Part shown: positions 41,436 through 52,854 of the stretch, in pieces | How positions within the stretch are numbered: the first letter of the stretch is position 1 | Layout: each line of letters begins with the position of its first letter | NCBI RefSeq assembly: GCF_000764305.2 | Contig: NW_025938181.1 | Span: 682,687-746,686, forward strand | Origin: Hyalella azteca | Lineage: Eukaryota; Arthropoda; Malacostraca; Amphipoda; Hyalellidae | Reading direction: 5' to 3' | DNA length: 64,000 bases | The notes under the pieces: model-generated | Database searches by the model: none | The model's input: the letters and a program-made list of their open reading frames with translations, nothing else | What the model was told of the DNA's origin: nothing | Position numbers and translations under genes: made by a program

Positions 41436-42020
41436 CTCATTCAGTGAGGAGAAGAAATTTGATGAATTCAAAAAAACTCCGTCATTTGAATGTCCGGGCA
41501 GGCTGGGAGATTAGAAAATATATTTAGACATAGATAAAATAAAAGACCAGATATTAAGAAAACGTCTCATGCTTATTTTTCCAGGGCTAAGCTAAATCAA
41601 GTAAAGGCTGAAGAAGATAGTCGTAGATTGTTTCGTTATTTAAAACGTTTCTATAAAAACTTTCCTAACCTATACTAAAGCGAGCAGTTGAAAATTAGTG
41701 TGCCTTGAGGGAGTTCGACAATTCGATGGCTATAGGTATAGTAGAAGGAAGTTGTTGAGGCTGTTTTTTTTATGTTGTTATTAATAAAACAGGAACGATT
41801 CAAATTGGAGCTAATGGCAAACCCATGATTTGCCTGTGTAGGGTTGGTCTTCAGATTTTCTGAATGTGCCCGATGCTTGAGGCTTGGCCCTTTTTCAAAA
41901 ATTTGATTAGACTATGAGCCGATCATTGCGGCCTAGCCATATGTGGCTTGAGGTTTTGAGGCCTAGCCATGTGGCTTATTGGGCCCAGGCCAGTCTCAAT
42001 CCATGGTTGAACTAATATAC
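41436..42020. other. Lectin intron sequence
   Basis: Nothing coding recognised; the small repeat GGCCTAGCCATATGTGGCTT/GAGGCCTAGCCATGTGGCTT lies at 41931-41972. Confidence 0.4.
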
Positions 42021-42325
42021 AAGGTTGACCCACGCGCAGCTGCTCCTTGCGGATGCCATTTGTCATTCCAACTGTGATGTCACTCTGGCTCATGTGACGT
42101 CAAACTGATTTGTAACACCGGTTTTGCTTAAAATAAGACTAGTTACATGCACTAAATATTTTTTGAGCTATTTTGATGAGGCCAATTTTTATATGCTTTC
42201 AAAGGTGACATAAAAACGACGTGTTGATCTACATTTCTACACTATTCACATTTTGGGTCCCACAGTGACGTCACTCTAGAGATGCGCTGAACGGCGAAAA
42301 ATCGTCATCGCCGTGGGTCAACCTT
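42021..42325. mobile_element. MITE-like element, family 3, with TATA flanks
   Basis: AAGGTTGACCCACG (42021-42034) and its inverse CGTGGGTCAACCTT (42312-42325) bound 305 bp, with TATAC and ATATA outside the ends. The interior has GTGATGTCACTCTGG and AGTGACGTCACTCTAG near opposite ends. No coding capacity. It lies in the lectin intron. Confidence 0.85.
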
Positions 42326-44169
42326 ATATAGTTCACCCATGTCTCAATCCTTCTGAATCAGTCCCGTAATGGAAAAGTGCCTTAAAAAAATGAAGATTAT
42401 TTCTTCTGCTGATCTACGTATATTAGCCAATTAAATCTGCATTGGCTGTTCTGTTGGATTGCGTGTTGTGAATTTGCTTAATTATGTGGGTGGCATCCTG
42501 CTCGTGTTTAGTGTTTTATTTTCTGCAAATGGAGGGGAGTTTGTTCTGTGTAGTATTGGTTGGAGGTCATGGGCGAAGAAGCTTCTGCGAGGCAGCAAAA
42601 GTTGTCGACTCGTGTGACTTAGTTCGACTATTTCATGTTTGTGTCTGATATACGGTATCTTTTTTTAGTGCTGTTTACATATCGCAGCCCCATGTCGACG
42701 CGTGTTTCTATGTACGTATTTTTGTCCGTGTACAATCAGTTGAAATGATTCAAATATGAGATGGAGCCCTCGTAGAAAGTCAGTTTTTCTTTTAGTTTAG
42801 AAATCTGTTGGTCAACAATGTCGTTGTCATAAAGGAGACCATTGTGTGCATCGCCCTTAGTGAAGATTTCCTGTCATGGTTCGTTCTAGTATGGTTCTCA
42901 CCATCCTCTACTGGACTGCTGTGAATATTAGGAGTTTTGGCAAGTATCAGTTTGTTCGCTTTTAGATCCTAACATTTGCTTCATGAAAAAAATTTCTTTC
43001 CTGATCTCTGCTTCTCCAGTGAATTGATGATCTGCCATGTCTTGGCATGGCGGTAAGCTGGTTGCAGGTGTTGACATAGAGGTGCAGTCGAGAGTATAAC
43101 TATTACAGCGGCGTTTGTACGTGTAGTGTTTAATTTTCTAAGACTGTCTTTGACGATTGCATCAAGTTTAGGGCCTATAGTAGCGTAAGTACTGTGTGTT
43201 TTTTATGAGATTGTTGTTTATTGAGCCCGGTAGAAGTTGACTTGTTGGAAGAATCGCATGAATCGGTTTTGGCGTTTGGTTGCAGATGTATTGGCTATAG
43301 TATGCATGTAGGAATGTGGTAAGAACGTGTTTTTAAGGTTGTAAATTATATTTTAGAAGGCAGCGAATGAAAACGCTCGACAAGAGCGATAAACCATGTC
43401 ATATAGATCAATCGTTACTGAGCGGTCCTGAACGAGAGCAACCTATTTCCAGGCATTGTTAACGATGGTCATTGCACCTTCACCTACACACTTGAGTTTC
43501 GAGCCAACTTACACTACCTTTATTGGTAAGATGTTCTATTGAATCGTATCAAGTTATATGATAGAATCTGATAATCATATATCACGTTTGGTAAAAAGTT
43601 ATTGTATTGTGAATCAATTATTTTCGTGCGTAAATGATTAGTCTCGATCAGTTATTAAATACCATTATTTACAATGTGCAGGGTTGCGGATCTCAGAATT
43701 GGGCTGGACTTGAAATCGTATGTATCAAGTTCGTCATTGAAAAAGGTTGCAAACATACTCTGATCAGAGATGTACCACAAACTGTTACTTGCCGAGAAAC
43801 GAACATATCGTTGATAGGAGACCATCAGATTTGGCATTCAATATGCCAGACAGTATCTGAAGATGTGATACTATTGTAGGTGATGATGATTTTTTTAGCT
43901 TTAAAGTGTAGTTGCCCAGTGGTATTAGAGCCACAGTATCGCAGAGTTAAGTTCTGATAATATTTTGACCTGTCGCAGACATACGGGAAGGGGCGCATTA
44001 TAGAGTGCGCGGAAATCTATGTAATTTATGAAATCCGTAGTTTGGGCCGCCTTTCATGTTGGATCCTCTCATGTCTATTGTCATTGCCAGCTGTATGTAC
44101 AAACGCTGTCGTAGGATTTGAACTGGAGTTGATGTTTGATTGCTACGGCAGCACCGACGGGCATTGCGT
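42326..44169. other. Lectin intron, middle exon not found
   Basis: An exon coding for the AVDG/SC.HT part of the F-type fold is expected between 41436 and 44599, entering in phase 2 and leaving in phase 0. I could not find it on the minus strand. Confidence 0.35.
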
Positions 44170-44489
44170 GAGCTGTGGTGGTGCAGTGGTGAGAGACTCT
44201 GTCTCTCGCACGCAGCGCCCGGGTTCGAGTCCCACTGAGGACAAGTTCTACCGGGAAGCTCAGCTCATGGTCAACTCAGCCATTTATCCAACTCTGGTTG
44301 ATAAATGAGTACCTGGCTTGTCCAGGGTGTTGTGTAATGCAATAAACTGATTTTGGCTGGCCACTGAGCCAGTGATGGTCGTAGAGCTACCAGCGGCACC
44401 AAGTGCAAGGAAAAACTGACCTATCACCCCCCCCCCTCCCTAGTCGCCGCTACCAGGATGGGCAATTACAACAACAACGGGCATTGCGT
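44157..44489 (+). mobile_element. tRNA-derived SINE with 13-bp target duplication
   Basis: The body runs 44170-44476 and starts GAGCTGTGGTGGTGCAGTGG, containing a pol III A-box-like TGGTGCAGTGGTGAGAG and the B box GGTTCGAGTCC (44222-44232). It ends in an ACAACAAC tail and is flanked on both sides by ACGGGCATTGCGT (44157-44169 and 44477-44489). A C-rich run (44427-44437) lies in the body. It sits antisense in an intron of the lectin gene. The perfect duplication implies a fairly recent insertion. Confidence 0.93.
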
Positions 44490-44599
44490 TGACTGCGTTT
44501 GATATCTCAAGTTGACTGATCTTATTTATGGGGAAATCATTTCAAAATATTATACATGAAGTTATGTATAAATAAATATTCAATATTTCGATGTCTTAC

Positions 44600-44686
44600 A
44601 ACGAGTTTAACACGCTGGACGCGCGGGTTGGTTTGCCGAGTGCCACGTTGACGAGAGGCGCCTGGAAGCAGCAGCGCAGCAGGAGA
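44600..44686 (-). CDS. F-type-lectin-like protein, exon with ALGKPTRASS motif
   Basis: Reads, after the acceptor CCCCTAACAG, LLLRCCFQAPLVNVALGKPT then RASSVLNS, ending in phase 2 at a GTAAGA donor. NVALGKPT..SS is the universal first strand of F-type lectin domains. An alternative acceptor TGCTGCTTCCAG at 44662-44673 would start the exon at 44661 (APLVNV). The earlier acceptor keeps phase with exon 1 if its second donor is used (AG plus T gives Ser). Confidence 0.78.
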
Positions 44687-45961
44687 CTGTTAGGGGTCGC
44701 CAGCGCGGCACCTCCTGTCACCATCTGACATCCATGTTCTGTAGCCGTGGAGATGTGTTTAAACTTTCGGTAAATTCTTAAAATATGAATACAAGGTAAA
44801 AATACGGAAATAACACGTGCCCTTAAAATTTCTTTCAAACGACTCTAATATAAAAGAGGAAAAATCTTGTAGAAGACTTGAGTTTTTCGAATAAGTTTGT
44901 TCGATGGAAATCTCTAAAATCAAGCAATACTAAGACGAATACGAATAGTCATGCCATACGCAGACGATGGATGTGTTCTACGAGCAGCCCATCATTTTAT
45001 TGTATAGAATGCAAAAAATATTATTTCATGGACAACAGCGCTTTTGGCTGTCCAACGCTCTGATTACACACATAAAATATGAGGTTAAATGTTGAACTGG
45101 TAAATTTTATCGAAAAATTTAAAGGAGTAACATTTTATTCAACTATATTTAGTTTTATTAACATCTATATATTTTTAACAATTTCTTTGCTGCTGCAGAT
45201 ACATTAATGCTGCTGCTGCAGATACATTAAAACATCAATTCATGAAACCGAAGAGAAATTAAAATTAGGGAAAATTTACCGTATAGTAAAGCCATAGAAA
45301 AGTTGAGGTGAAGCTAGAGTAAGGACGACGTGAAGCCTAAGTAGAGCAAAATAAAAGGAAGTCGGAAGGAAGTAGAGCAAAATAAAAAGAAGTCTGATTA
45401 AAAGGAAGTCGGAGTGAAGCCTGAGTACAGCCATTGCGAAGAGAGCGTAGAATCAAAGTGCAGTCACAGTAGAGGCAATATACAAATGTATAGTCAAAGG
45501 GAAGCAAAATTTAAACCGAAGTAAAACCAAAATGACACAAAGGAAAAAACAGTTAAAAGTTGAAGTGAAGCGTCAGTGAAGTCAAACCCAAATTGAAAAC
45601 AATGTCTGAGCCTAAGTGAAGACAACATTGCGAAGATATACCACGCGTCAATAAGGGAGGCTTCATACACACGAGCATCCAGGGATTCATAACAGACATT
45701 GAGTACCTCGCTAATGAATGATAGAGTGTTTAAGCTGTCGACGCCCAAAAAATTTTCCGAGCAATTGTTTGGCTATTTGATGGACCAGAAATTACTCTTT
45801 GGCAAAGGGTTCAATCACCCTTATCAGATGTCTTATTCTAGAGTATAAAAAATTATATTATGCATCAAAATATCCTTCACTATGCATACTTAAATCAATT
45901 ATTCGAACAAAACGTAGCTGTCTGAGTCCTACACCCCTACATCGTACGTCGAGGCACACAC
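44687..45961. other. Lectin intron 1 with simple repeats
   Basis: CTGCTGCAGATACATTAA is tandemly doubled at about 45192-45232. The stretch 45290-45620 is purine-rich, with repeated GAAGTCGGA/GTAGAGCAAAATAAAA words, a local degenerate repeat. No exon recognised. Confidence 0.45.
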
Positions 45962-46137
45962 CTACCTGCATCGTGCACCACGTACAGACAGCTGCGTCTG
46001 ACACACAGCTGGACACACTGGTTGGCGCTCAGCTGCAGACTGCTGAAGTCTGCATGAAGTATTTTGTCAAGCCAAAGAGGGTCTGCAGCTGCAGCGGCCA
46101 GCACCAACAGAGCCACGATTTTGGTAGAAAACAACAT
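45962..46137 (-). CDS. F-type-lectin-like protein, exon 1: signal peptide and PAN-like segment
   Basis: Begins ATG in AAAATGTTG and encodes MLFSTKIVALLVLAAAAADP, a classic signal peptide with a short basic region, a hydrophobic core and an AAA/A cleavage region. It is followed by LWLDKILHADFSSLQLSANQ, CVQLCVRRSCLYVVHDAG. CVQLC...SC.YVVHD resembles the start of PAN/apple-type modules. Two donors are possible: GTAGGT at 45965 (phase 1) and GTGTGT at 45961 (phase 2). The second fits the acceptor of the next exon and gives HDAGS. The start is preceded by a TATA/Inr pair at a proper distance, so this is taken as the first coding exon. Confidence 0.75.
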
Positions 46138-46164
46138 TTTCCAGAAAAAAGGGGAATAGAGATG

Positions 46165-46192
46165 TGACTGCTCCAAGAAATTATCTATTATA
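46165..46192 (-). promoter_or_regulatory. Candidate core promoter of the lectin gene
   Basis: On the minus strand TATAATA (46186-46192) is followed about 23 bases later by GCAGTCA (46165-46171), an arthropod-type initiator. Initiation near 46169 would leave a 5' leader of about 32 bases before the ATG at 46137. The combination and spacing are what make it credible. Confidence 0.45.
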
Positions 46193-46469
46193 ACTCTACG
46201 GCAATCCGTTAAAATATTCACGCATTAAATTGCTCTGTAAGGAAAATTCGCGTAAGCAATGTTAATAAATTTTATGAACATCTCGGGTTGAGGTAAATTA
46301 TATTCATGTAATAAAATAATAAAACCGAGTTCGTGACATAATTTTTTCGCAGTAACTCAAGCAATTTTGAGCGACGGGCATTTTAAATAGTAATGAATTA
46401 GCATGATATGAATGAAAAAAGAAAACGATCGACCTTAAGTATCGTAATTGAATGCTTTAAAATATTGTC
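46193..46469. other. Upstream region of the lectin gene
   Basis: AT-rich; no motif that I can assign. Confidence 0.4.
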
Positions 46470-48000
46470 TATTACAAGTATAGGTCGAAGCGCTGCAGAC
46501 GGGTGGACTTGAAATGCAGTGGACGATTAGAGTGTATGAATTGATGCATTATGTGCATACAATTTATTGAATCAGTGTAATATTTAGAATCATCACTATG
46601 TATCCTGAACGAAATTCATCAGTTGTCTGAATATTAATTCGCTCTCGGCGCTTATTGAATAAAAAAATTGAGATGCCGACAGAATGTGGTGGATTTTTCT
46701 TATGTAAATAAGCAATGGGGTACAATTCAACTGCTTGCTTATTGAGATGAATGTACACTGAGTCTCGATTGGGTAAGTAAATCCGTTAACGCTAAAATTT
46801 GATTTTTAGTTCATGGGAAGCATTTAAAGTTGGATTTAATTTTAACAGATATTCGCATTTCATGATCTGGGACTCATTTAATCAGCCGTAAAACCTCTCG
46901 AATCAGCCATATAATACCCATCAATTCTTCTCCAAGATCCATCGACTCGGCACTAAGTGTGCCCTAAGGCCTGTCAACCAACTGATTGGAAGAACCAACT
47001 GAAGACCAACTGATTTGAACCAACTGAAGACCCACCAACTAAGACCAACTGATTTCTCGATCACGCCGATTTTCCTTTATTCAAAATAGTTTTATTCATT
47101 GGATTTTTAGTAAAGTAGCTAACGATTGACGTTAATTATAAATTTCTAATGCAAATATGAGGCTCGGAGGTAGGTGAACCTGGCGCAATCGGAGCGAGAG
47201 TTAAACTGAGGATTTTTGTTCGCTGAAAAATTTTTGGGTAACAATCATCGATCGAACAAACTCTGGTGTAAATTAATGGCAGGCATTCCACCAAACGAAA
47301 AGTTTTTCGGACCGTAATGAAGTTTGATCGTACAAAATTGGATAACTAGATGCTTCGAGCGGTGAGAACTTTCGACAATTTTGGAATCTGTTTGTGTGAT
47401 TATTACATGAAGTTGCGAAGCGTAAAATTAGCGTTGAGTTGGCAAGAAGCGTGGGGATCGACGAGTGATTTTTTTCGGCGAAAAATGAGCTGAACTTTGC
47501 TTTCCAAATAAGTTCATAACTACCATAATTACCATAACTATCACTGCCTCTGAAGATTATCTTCGTAATTCGGCATCAGAATGTGGATGAATGCATGGTG
47601 CTGGTGGCGTGGAAGAATGCATTGTACATGGTGGGGTGGGAGAATTCGTTGTGATGGTAACATGGAGGAATGTTTAGGGAATGTTCGATTCTGGTGAATG
47701 TGAGAGAATTCATCACGCCGGTAAATGCTAGAAAATGTCAAGAAGAATTCATCAATGCTGGAAAATATGGCTATATATTCATTTAGATGTGGATAGATTT
47801 TCAGGTTCTGTAAGCTTTGTATCGTTTTAAAATTAAATTATTGTACCACTGATTACGTTTTATTTTCCTCCTTCGCTGAAACAGAGCAGGTAACGCAGGT
47901 AACCGAGTTGAATATTCAGATTTTGTTGACCTTGCTTGCATAACCGAAGATACATTGTTCAATGCTTGGCATCAGGCAATGCACTGTTATTACAAAATTA
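46470..48000. repeat. Family R1, left copy (inverse of 54430-59000)
   Basis: Reads as the reverse complement of the right copy in matching order. CGAATATTAATTCGC/GACAGAATGTGGTGGAT (46620-46700) matches 58780-58850. Sequence about 46850-46960 matches 58540-58640. CTAATGCAAATATGAGGCTC (47147-47166) matches 56030-56050. GTTCGCTGAAAAATTTTTGG (47219-47238) matches 55955-55975. Sequence 47540-47760 matches the edges of the 26-bp array. TTGTTGACCTTGCTTGCATAACCGAAG (in pieces, 47922-47948) matches 54490-54515. The whole is about 1.5 kb with no coding frame. Further fragments lie at 52505-52620 and 63480-63618. The nature of the family is unknown. Confidence 0.85.
47565..47660 (-). repeat. Three degenerate 26-bp units in R1 left
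   Basis: On the minus strand GCATTCATCCACATTCTGAT, CCACGCCACCAGCACCATGC and CCCCACCATGTACAATGCAT correspond to the 26-bp unit expanded at 54785-55580. This is the unexpanded state. Confidence 0.75.
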
Positions 48001-48182
48001 AGCAGTTTCATCAAAAAATCTCAGTGGCTGAACATTTAATTAAAAAACGTGTAGGCTCTGAATGCAAAACCGAATGTTCATCTGTTACTGGTTCTGTCAA
48101 TTAACAGCTTACATATCAGTTATCTGTGTTATGATGAGGATTTGAAATATATCTCTTGGAGCTATATGCATTAACTTTCTTT
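48001..48182. other. Non-coding stretch
   Basis: Nothing recognised. Confidence 0.4.
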
Positions 48183-48297
48183 ACCTCAGAATGAAACCTG
48201 AATTTCGACAGGGTGAGAGTCAGACATTAATGAACCAATTACAAAATTCCCTCACGAAATACCAGAAAGTTCTCGACGTCAGTGACGTCAATTTGGA
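48183..48297 (+). repeat. Family gamma, copy 1
   Basis: AATGAAACCTGAATTTCGAC, GAGTCAGACATTAATGAACC and CTCGACGTCAGTGACGTCAA match the inverse of 52855-52975. Confidence 0.75.
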
Positions 48298-49030
48298 CGG
48301 TAACTATGGAAGAATTGTTCGCTCGCGTGATATACTTATAACTCGAGAAAGTTTGGGCTATTTACCGTCCGACCAACAGATCTTTAAACATCGAACGCCC
48401 CAGGATCTCACAAAAAGCAGAGCTCTAAAACGAACTGTTCTTATGTCAAGATTCGATCGAATTCCTTTTGAAAAGTTTGATTTTTGTTTCGTCCGACCAT
48501 GATTTTGTCCAATTTCCCTATTCATGTGGTTTTCACGTGTCGGTACTTCAACAGAGGAACCTTTCGTGAAGATCTTAAGACATAAGACCAGGAGCCATAC
48601 TTTCAAAACTCGCTAAGTGAACGTAAGTACTTACGCTCTATTTTCTTGTCTATGATTGGTGGATTTTGCTTGAAAGGCCGTCAATGGTTGGCTGATGAAC
48701 TTACGATCTCATAACTTTTTTGAAAGTATGCGCCCAGGACGGTAACTATGGAAGAATTGTTCGCTCGCGTGATATCCTTATAACTCGAGAAAGTTTGGGC
48801 TATTTACCGTCCGAACAACAGATCTTTACACATCGAACGACCCAGGAGCACACAAAAAGCAGAGCTATAAATCGAACTGATCTTATGTCAAGATTCGATC
48901 GAATTCCTTTTGAAAAGTTCGATTTTTGTTTCGTCCGACCAGGGTTTTGTCCGATTTCCCTATTCTTGTGGTTTTCACGTATCGGTACATCAGCAGAGGA
49001 ACCTTTCGTGAAGATCTTGACATAAGACCA
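48298..49030. repeat. 293-bp tandem duplication around a MITE
   Basis: Unit 1 (48298-48590) and unit 2 (48737-49030) both run from GACGGTAACTATGGAAGAAT to ACATAAGACCAG with a few percent divergence. Between them sits MITE family 2. Open frames across the units arise from the duplication and show no known protein. Confidence 0.9.
48592..48735. mobile_element. MITE family 2, copy 3
   Basis: GAGCCATACTTTCAAAA and TTTTTTGAAAGTATGCGCCC bound the same 144-bp body as 21320-21464. Confidence 0.88.
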
Positions 49031-49057
49031 GTACGATTTAGCGTTATGCTGATTGTG

Positions 49058-49754
49058 TGATTTTCTACATCAACCCCATCTTCTCCAGGTCGCTTTTAAT
49101 TTCACCATGAGTAACTAACGGGTTCTTCTTCACCTTACTGCTAATCCACCTTGTATTATCGTCTGTTAGTTTCCTTGGACGACCACAGGTCTTGGAAGGT
49201 TTGCAACAGCATGCTCGGATGATATCATCAGGATGATTGATTCTTGATGATATTCTAGCTGTACTCAATGATAGATCAAGCTCTTTGGATATAATTCGAT
49301 ACCCCTTCCCTTTCTTGTGACAATCTATGTGATCTTTTGACGCAAAGCTGTCGCCATTTCTCGAGTTTTAGCCATTTAAAATTAAATTTTAAATATGAAG
49401 CTGAATAATATCTTCACCGGAACACAAAATCTTGGAGAAAATGGCAAAATGCTCTGATTGGCCAATTAGATAATGATATGAGATTAGTGGAACGTCTAAA
49501 GTGAAATACTAATTTTTATGACCTTAAAAAGCTATTTTTCTTCATTTTTGAACATGTACCCAATACTTTTTCACGAGTTAATTTTTTATTTTGTTGAATA
49601 AAATCTAAACACTTAATACCTTTCAATATCCTTCCAGTATAATGTTTCTAGTACCATTAGCAATATACAGACCAAATGTTAGGTAAAATCTTGCACTCTA
49701 ACTTGATATATGAAGAAAACTGTAATGTATCCAATACTTTCGTGTGTCACTGTC
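49058..49754 (-). mobile_element. Tc1-like transposon relic, 5' half
   Basis: The outer end on the minus strand is CAGTGACACACGAAAGTATTGGAT (read in two parts ending near 49754). A second copy of the AAAGTATTGGGTACAT core lies about 170 bp further in (49553-49570), an IR/DR arrangement seen in Tc1 elements. The transposase start follows and the element breaks off near 49058. Confidence 0.8.
49065..49370 (-). pseudogene. Tc1 transposase N-terminus, truncated and frameshifted
   Basis: Starts MAKTREMATALRQKIT, then a stop and a frame change, then STARISSRINHPDDII, CGRPRKLTDDNTRWISSKVK and KNPLVTHGEIKSDLEKMGLM, where it stops. These are the paired-like helix-turn-helix regions with the GRPR hook between them. 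The catalytic DDE domain is entirely missing, so the relic cannot transpose. Confidence 0.88.
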
Positions 49755-49755
49755 C

Positions 49756-50574
49756 GTGCATAAGATAAATATTGCAGTCACAGCAGCGACTACATTAGAG
49801 CTGAAAATTTCCCGTTATTAAATGCCTCATTGAAGGTAGGCGTGAAATAAAACGGACACTATTCAATAATATACATTCTATGCTTCCTAAGAAACTATTT
49901 CCGGGACTATTTCCAAGCCTACTACTATTAATGTTCATCACAATCTTACCAGTCATATTTTTAACGCCATAATTGTACTCGTTGCACAATTAAAGTTAAA
50001 CAGGTAATTTTCGACAATAATTTGACATTTACGATGCAAATGAGAGAGCCAAAGCGTGCTATGCATGACAGGCTATCCATGCACTCAGCTAGCAGCTTAT
50101 TACGACCCAACTTTATCATGGCTCGGAAAAGTTGGCTTGGCTGCAGCTGCGGTCGGCGAAGTGGCTGCAAAAGTTTTTAATGGAGTCTGTTCGACCGATG
50201 AGAAAGCTAGCATGTCTCTGACATATATGATTCCGCAGTGTAACCATCGTTTCTGTCGAGTCTGGTTTGGCACGCTTCGCCTTTCTCATTTGCATCGTAT
50301 GTGTCAAATTATTGTCGAAAATTATCTGTTTAACTTTAATTGTGCAACGAGTACAATTAATGCGCTAAAAATAAATAATTAGTAAGATTGCGATAAAAGT
50401 TATTATTAGGCTTGGAAATAGTCCCGGAAATAGCTTCTTAGTCTGCATAGAATGTATCCTATTGAATAGTGTCCGTCAAAATTATTCGCCTACCTTCTAC
50501 GAGGTATTTAATAATGGGAAATTTCCAGCTTAAAACATATTCGCTGCTGTGACCGCAATATTTCTTTTATGCAC
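49756..50574. repeat. Foldback element: about 300-bp inverted arms
   Basis: The left arm (49756 to about 50058, starting GTGCATAAGATAAATATTGC) is the inverse of the right arm (about 50270-50574, ending GCAATATTTCTTTTATGCAC). Central landmarks are GCACAATTAAAGTTAAACAG and its inverse, and ATTTGACATTTACGATGCAA and its inverse. The unpaired centre is about 210 bp and GC-richer. The arms have diverged by several percent. Transcribed, it would form a long hairpin RNA. Confidence 0.9.
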
Positions 50575-51029
50575 GTAATTTGAAATAGAGTTCTATAGCA
50601 GTCTCATGAAATTCTGTTAAATGTTTGTACGCAGGCCACAGTTTAAGCAGCATTAGATTTGTCTAAATCTTTTTAAAGTCGGTGATTGTCATCTAGCCTT
50701 ATGAGTGATTTCTTTACTCCTTAAAATCATTGAACATTCTTGACTTGCTATCGTTAACATTTATGACTAGTTTAAATTTGCATGAAATATTTAACTAATC
50801 TAAAATCAATGTAATAAGAAATTGGTCTATCGGTGCTCTCATGACAATCTCATGTTAGCTGATGTGAAACTAATCAATCGTTGAACAGCTGTCTCCAGTA
50901 AATATATTGGTAAGCTTTCTTTTAGAACAATTTTCTAAATTGCAAGCAAATTGGTAGAGAAGAAAATTAATTCTAAGACCGCTAGGACCATGAAAAATGG
51001 GATGCAAAATAGCAGCCGTTGTGTACATT
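50575..51029. other. AT-rich non-coding stretch
   Basis: Nothing recognised. Confidence 0.45.
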
Positions 51030-51235
51030 GCCAAATGTAGACTAATTACAACACTTCTCTTTAACTTCACTTCTTGTTCTTTGTTTGTTTGTCTGTCTGC
51101 TACATATTTAATCGATATGCAACACACTTCTACCTGTCCAATCGATCTGAAATTTTGCACACTTGCGTAAAGTTAGAAACAATGCATGAATCAATTGACA
51201 GAATCAATAATTTTAAGAATTTGAAATTTGTTAAA
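51030..51235 (-). repeat. Interspersed repeat, family alpha, copy 2 (inverse)
   Basis: Inverse of 634-815, with the expanded tract TTTGTTTGTTTGTCTGTCTG. Confidence 0.85.
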
Positions 51236-52504
51236 TATTAATAAAATTAAAAAAAAATAATTTTTATATTGAAAAATAAAATAAGAAATTCATTGTACAG
51301 TGTAACATCGGAGACACTGGATTCTTTAGAAGTGTTGTCTTTAAAAAGTAATTCATAAACGCATATTTTTCAAGCCACGATGCGAGTATAGAGCGTATGT
51401 AGCACTGATACACCTTTTTGTCGGGCCAGACTGGGTCAGAATGACTCACAAAAAGCGCAAGAAGCAATGCACAAAAAGCGCATTGCTAATCGAAGTCTCA
51501 CTAATTTCTTAGAGTGTAATGCACAATGTCGGTGCCTACTTAGAGGCTACCGGCAAATCATGCATTGTAATGACTGGTAAAAGATGCTACGTTACGAACG
51601 CAATATAGGTACTAAAAATAAAAACAGTTGCCACTGAATACGTTTCGTCCCCTAAAGTATTTGGACCAATTACATTTCAAGAATTTAAGTGTTTCATGAA
51701 ATAATCAATCCAACCTGCAGAATTTATTTACTTCCTATGTAATTCATTTCAACAATTATTATCGGATCCCTAACTGAAGTCTGCCTTCCCAGCGTAACGA
51801 GCGTGTAAATTTAAGGAAGAAAAGTACACGGCCAGCATTTGCCAATATGTTAATTGAAATTAATTTGCTGCTGAAAGTAAAAATTTATTTTTCGTAAGAA
51901 GTCACGAAAACATCACATGCATACCTTCTCCTTACCTTCATAAAAACTTCATTTCATCACACATCCTGGCATGCACATCACCAACACACTACATCGCGGT
52001 CACTCTGACGCTATAGCTGAATAGCAGACTGACTGGCATTGTTCACCTCGTCTTTTTGTCCTCGTGTATATTTTCCTCCAATCATGTTTAAATAACTAGA
52101 GTCATCCTCTGGATATCATATAAAATTATGCAGAAAAATTATTACATTTTTAATGTATGAAAATTTGCACTTCGGCACGGAATTAGTACCGATTTATCTT
52201 CTCAATGGTGGCTGTTGAGTATTGTACTTGCAATTGGTTCTTTTCCTTTTTTGCCAGCCAAACAACTCTAAGAATTATGTTAACATCCCTCCCTTAGTTG
52301 TGAATAAATGTCAAAGTATGTTCAACCAGCGCATTTAATTCGGATCCATACTCCCACTTGCCTTGAATTGTCCTGTTTGGGCAATCTGCGGATTTTATAG
52401 ACCACAATTTATTTTATTTCGTCCATTGCATCATTATTGATCTTATTTGAGTTCTTTTTGTATGAAACTGAGATTCTAAATAAATCTCATCATCCTGCAA
52501 CTAA
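51236..52504. other. AT-rich non-coding stretch
   Basis: AGCGCAAGAAGCAATGCACA/AAAAGCGCATTGCTAATC near 51455-51490 is a small internal repeat. No gene recognised. Confidence 0.45.
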
Positions 52505-52620
52505 CATTCTCATCGTAAAGATAGGCATTGCCCGATGACAAGCAATGAACAATGCACCTTCGGTTATGCAAACAAGGTCAACAAAATTGAATATTCAACT
52601 CGAGTAGCTTTTTGAGAAAG
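52505..52620 (+). repeat. Family R1, fragment
   Basis: GCATTGCCCGATGACAAGCA through ATGCACCTTCGGTTATGCAA to ATTGAATATTCAACTCGAG matches 54443-54530 in the same orientation. Confidence 0.85.
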
Positions 52621-52854
52621 TTCTATAGTTTTAGTTGATAGCGCCAAATAGAGCACTCCAGCATCAAGGGAATAAATGTTGAAATTAGCCTCCCGGAACC
52701 TTTCTGGCTTTGAATTGGTGGTGAGCTGAAGCTTATTTATACACATCGTCAACTTTTCCAAAACTGTGGCTAAAATATGTAACATAAAAAAGGCCCCGGA
52801 TGATTAGGAGGGAGAGGCATGCCCATGGTTGAGTTGCGAAATGCATAGCTACTT
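52621..52854. other. Non-coding stretch
   Basis: Nothing recognised. Confidence 0.4.

Noticed and set aside
43634..43879. Missing lectin exon
   Set aside because: Neither strand gives the expected AVDG or SC.HT pattern of the F-type fold.
44200..44240. tRNA gene
   Set aside because: B box is perfect but no cloverleaf closes; target duplication and tail show it is a SINE.
48191..49025. Two related 100-codon frames as a duplicated gene
   Set aside because: They are the two copies of a non-coding 293-bp tandem duplication and resemble no protein; the family gamma part also occurs elsewhere in inverse.
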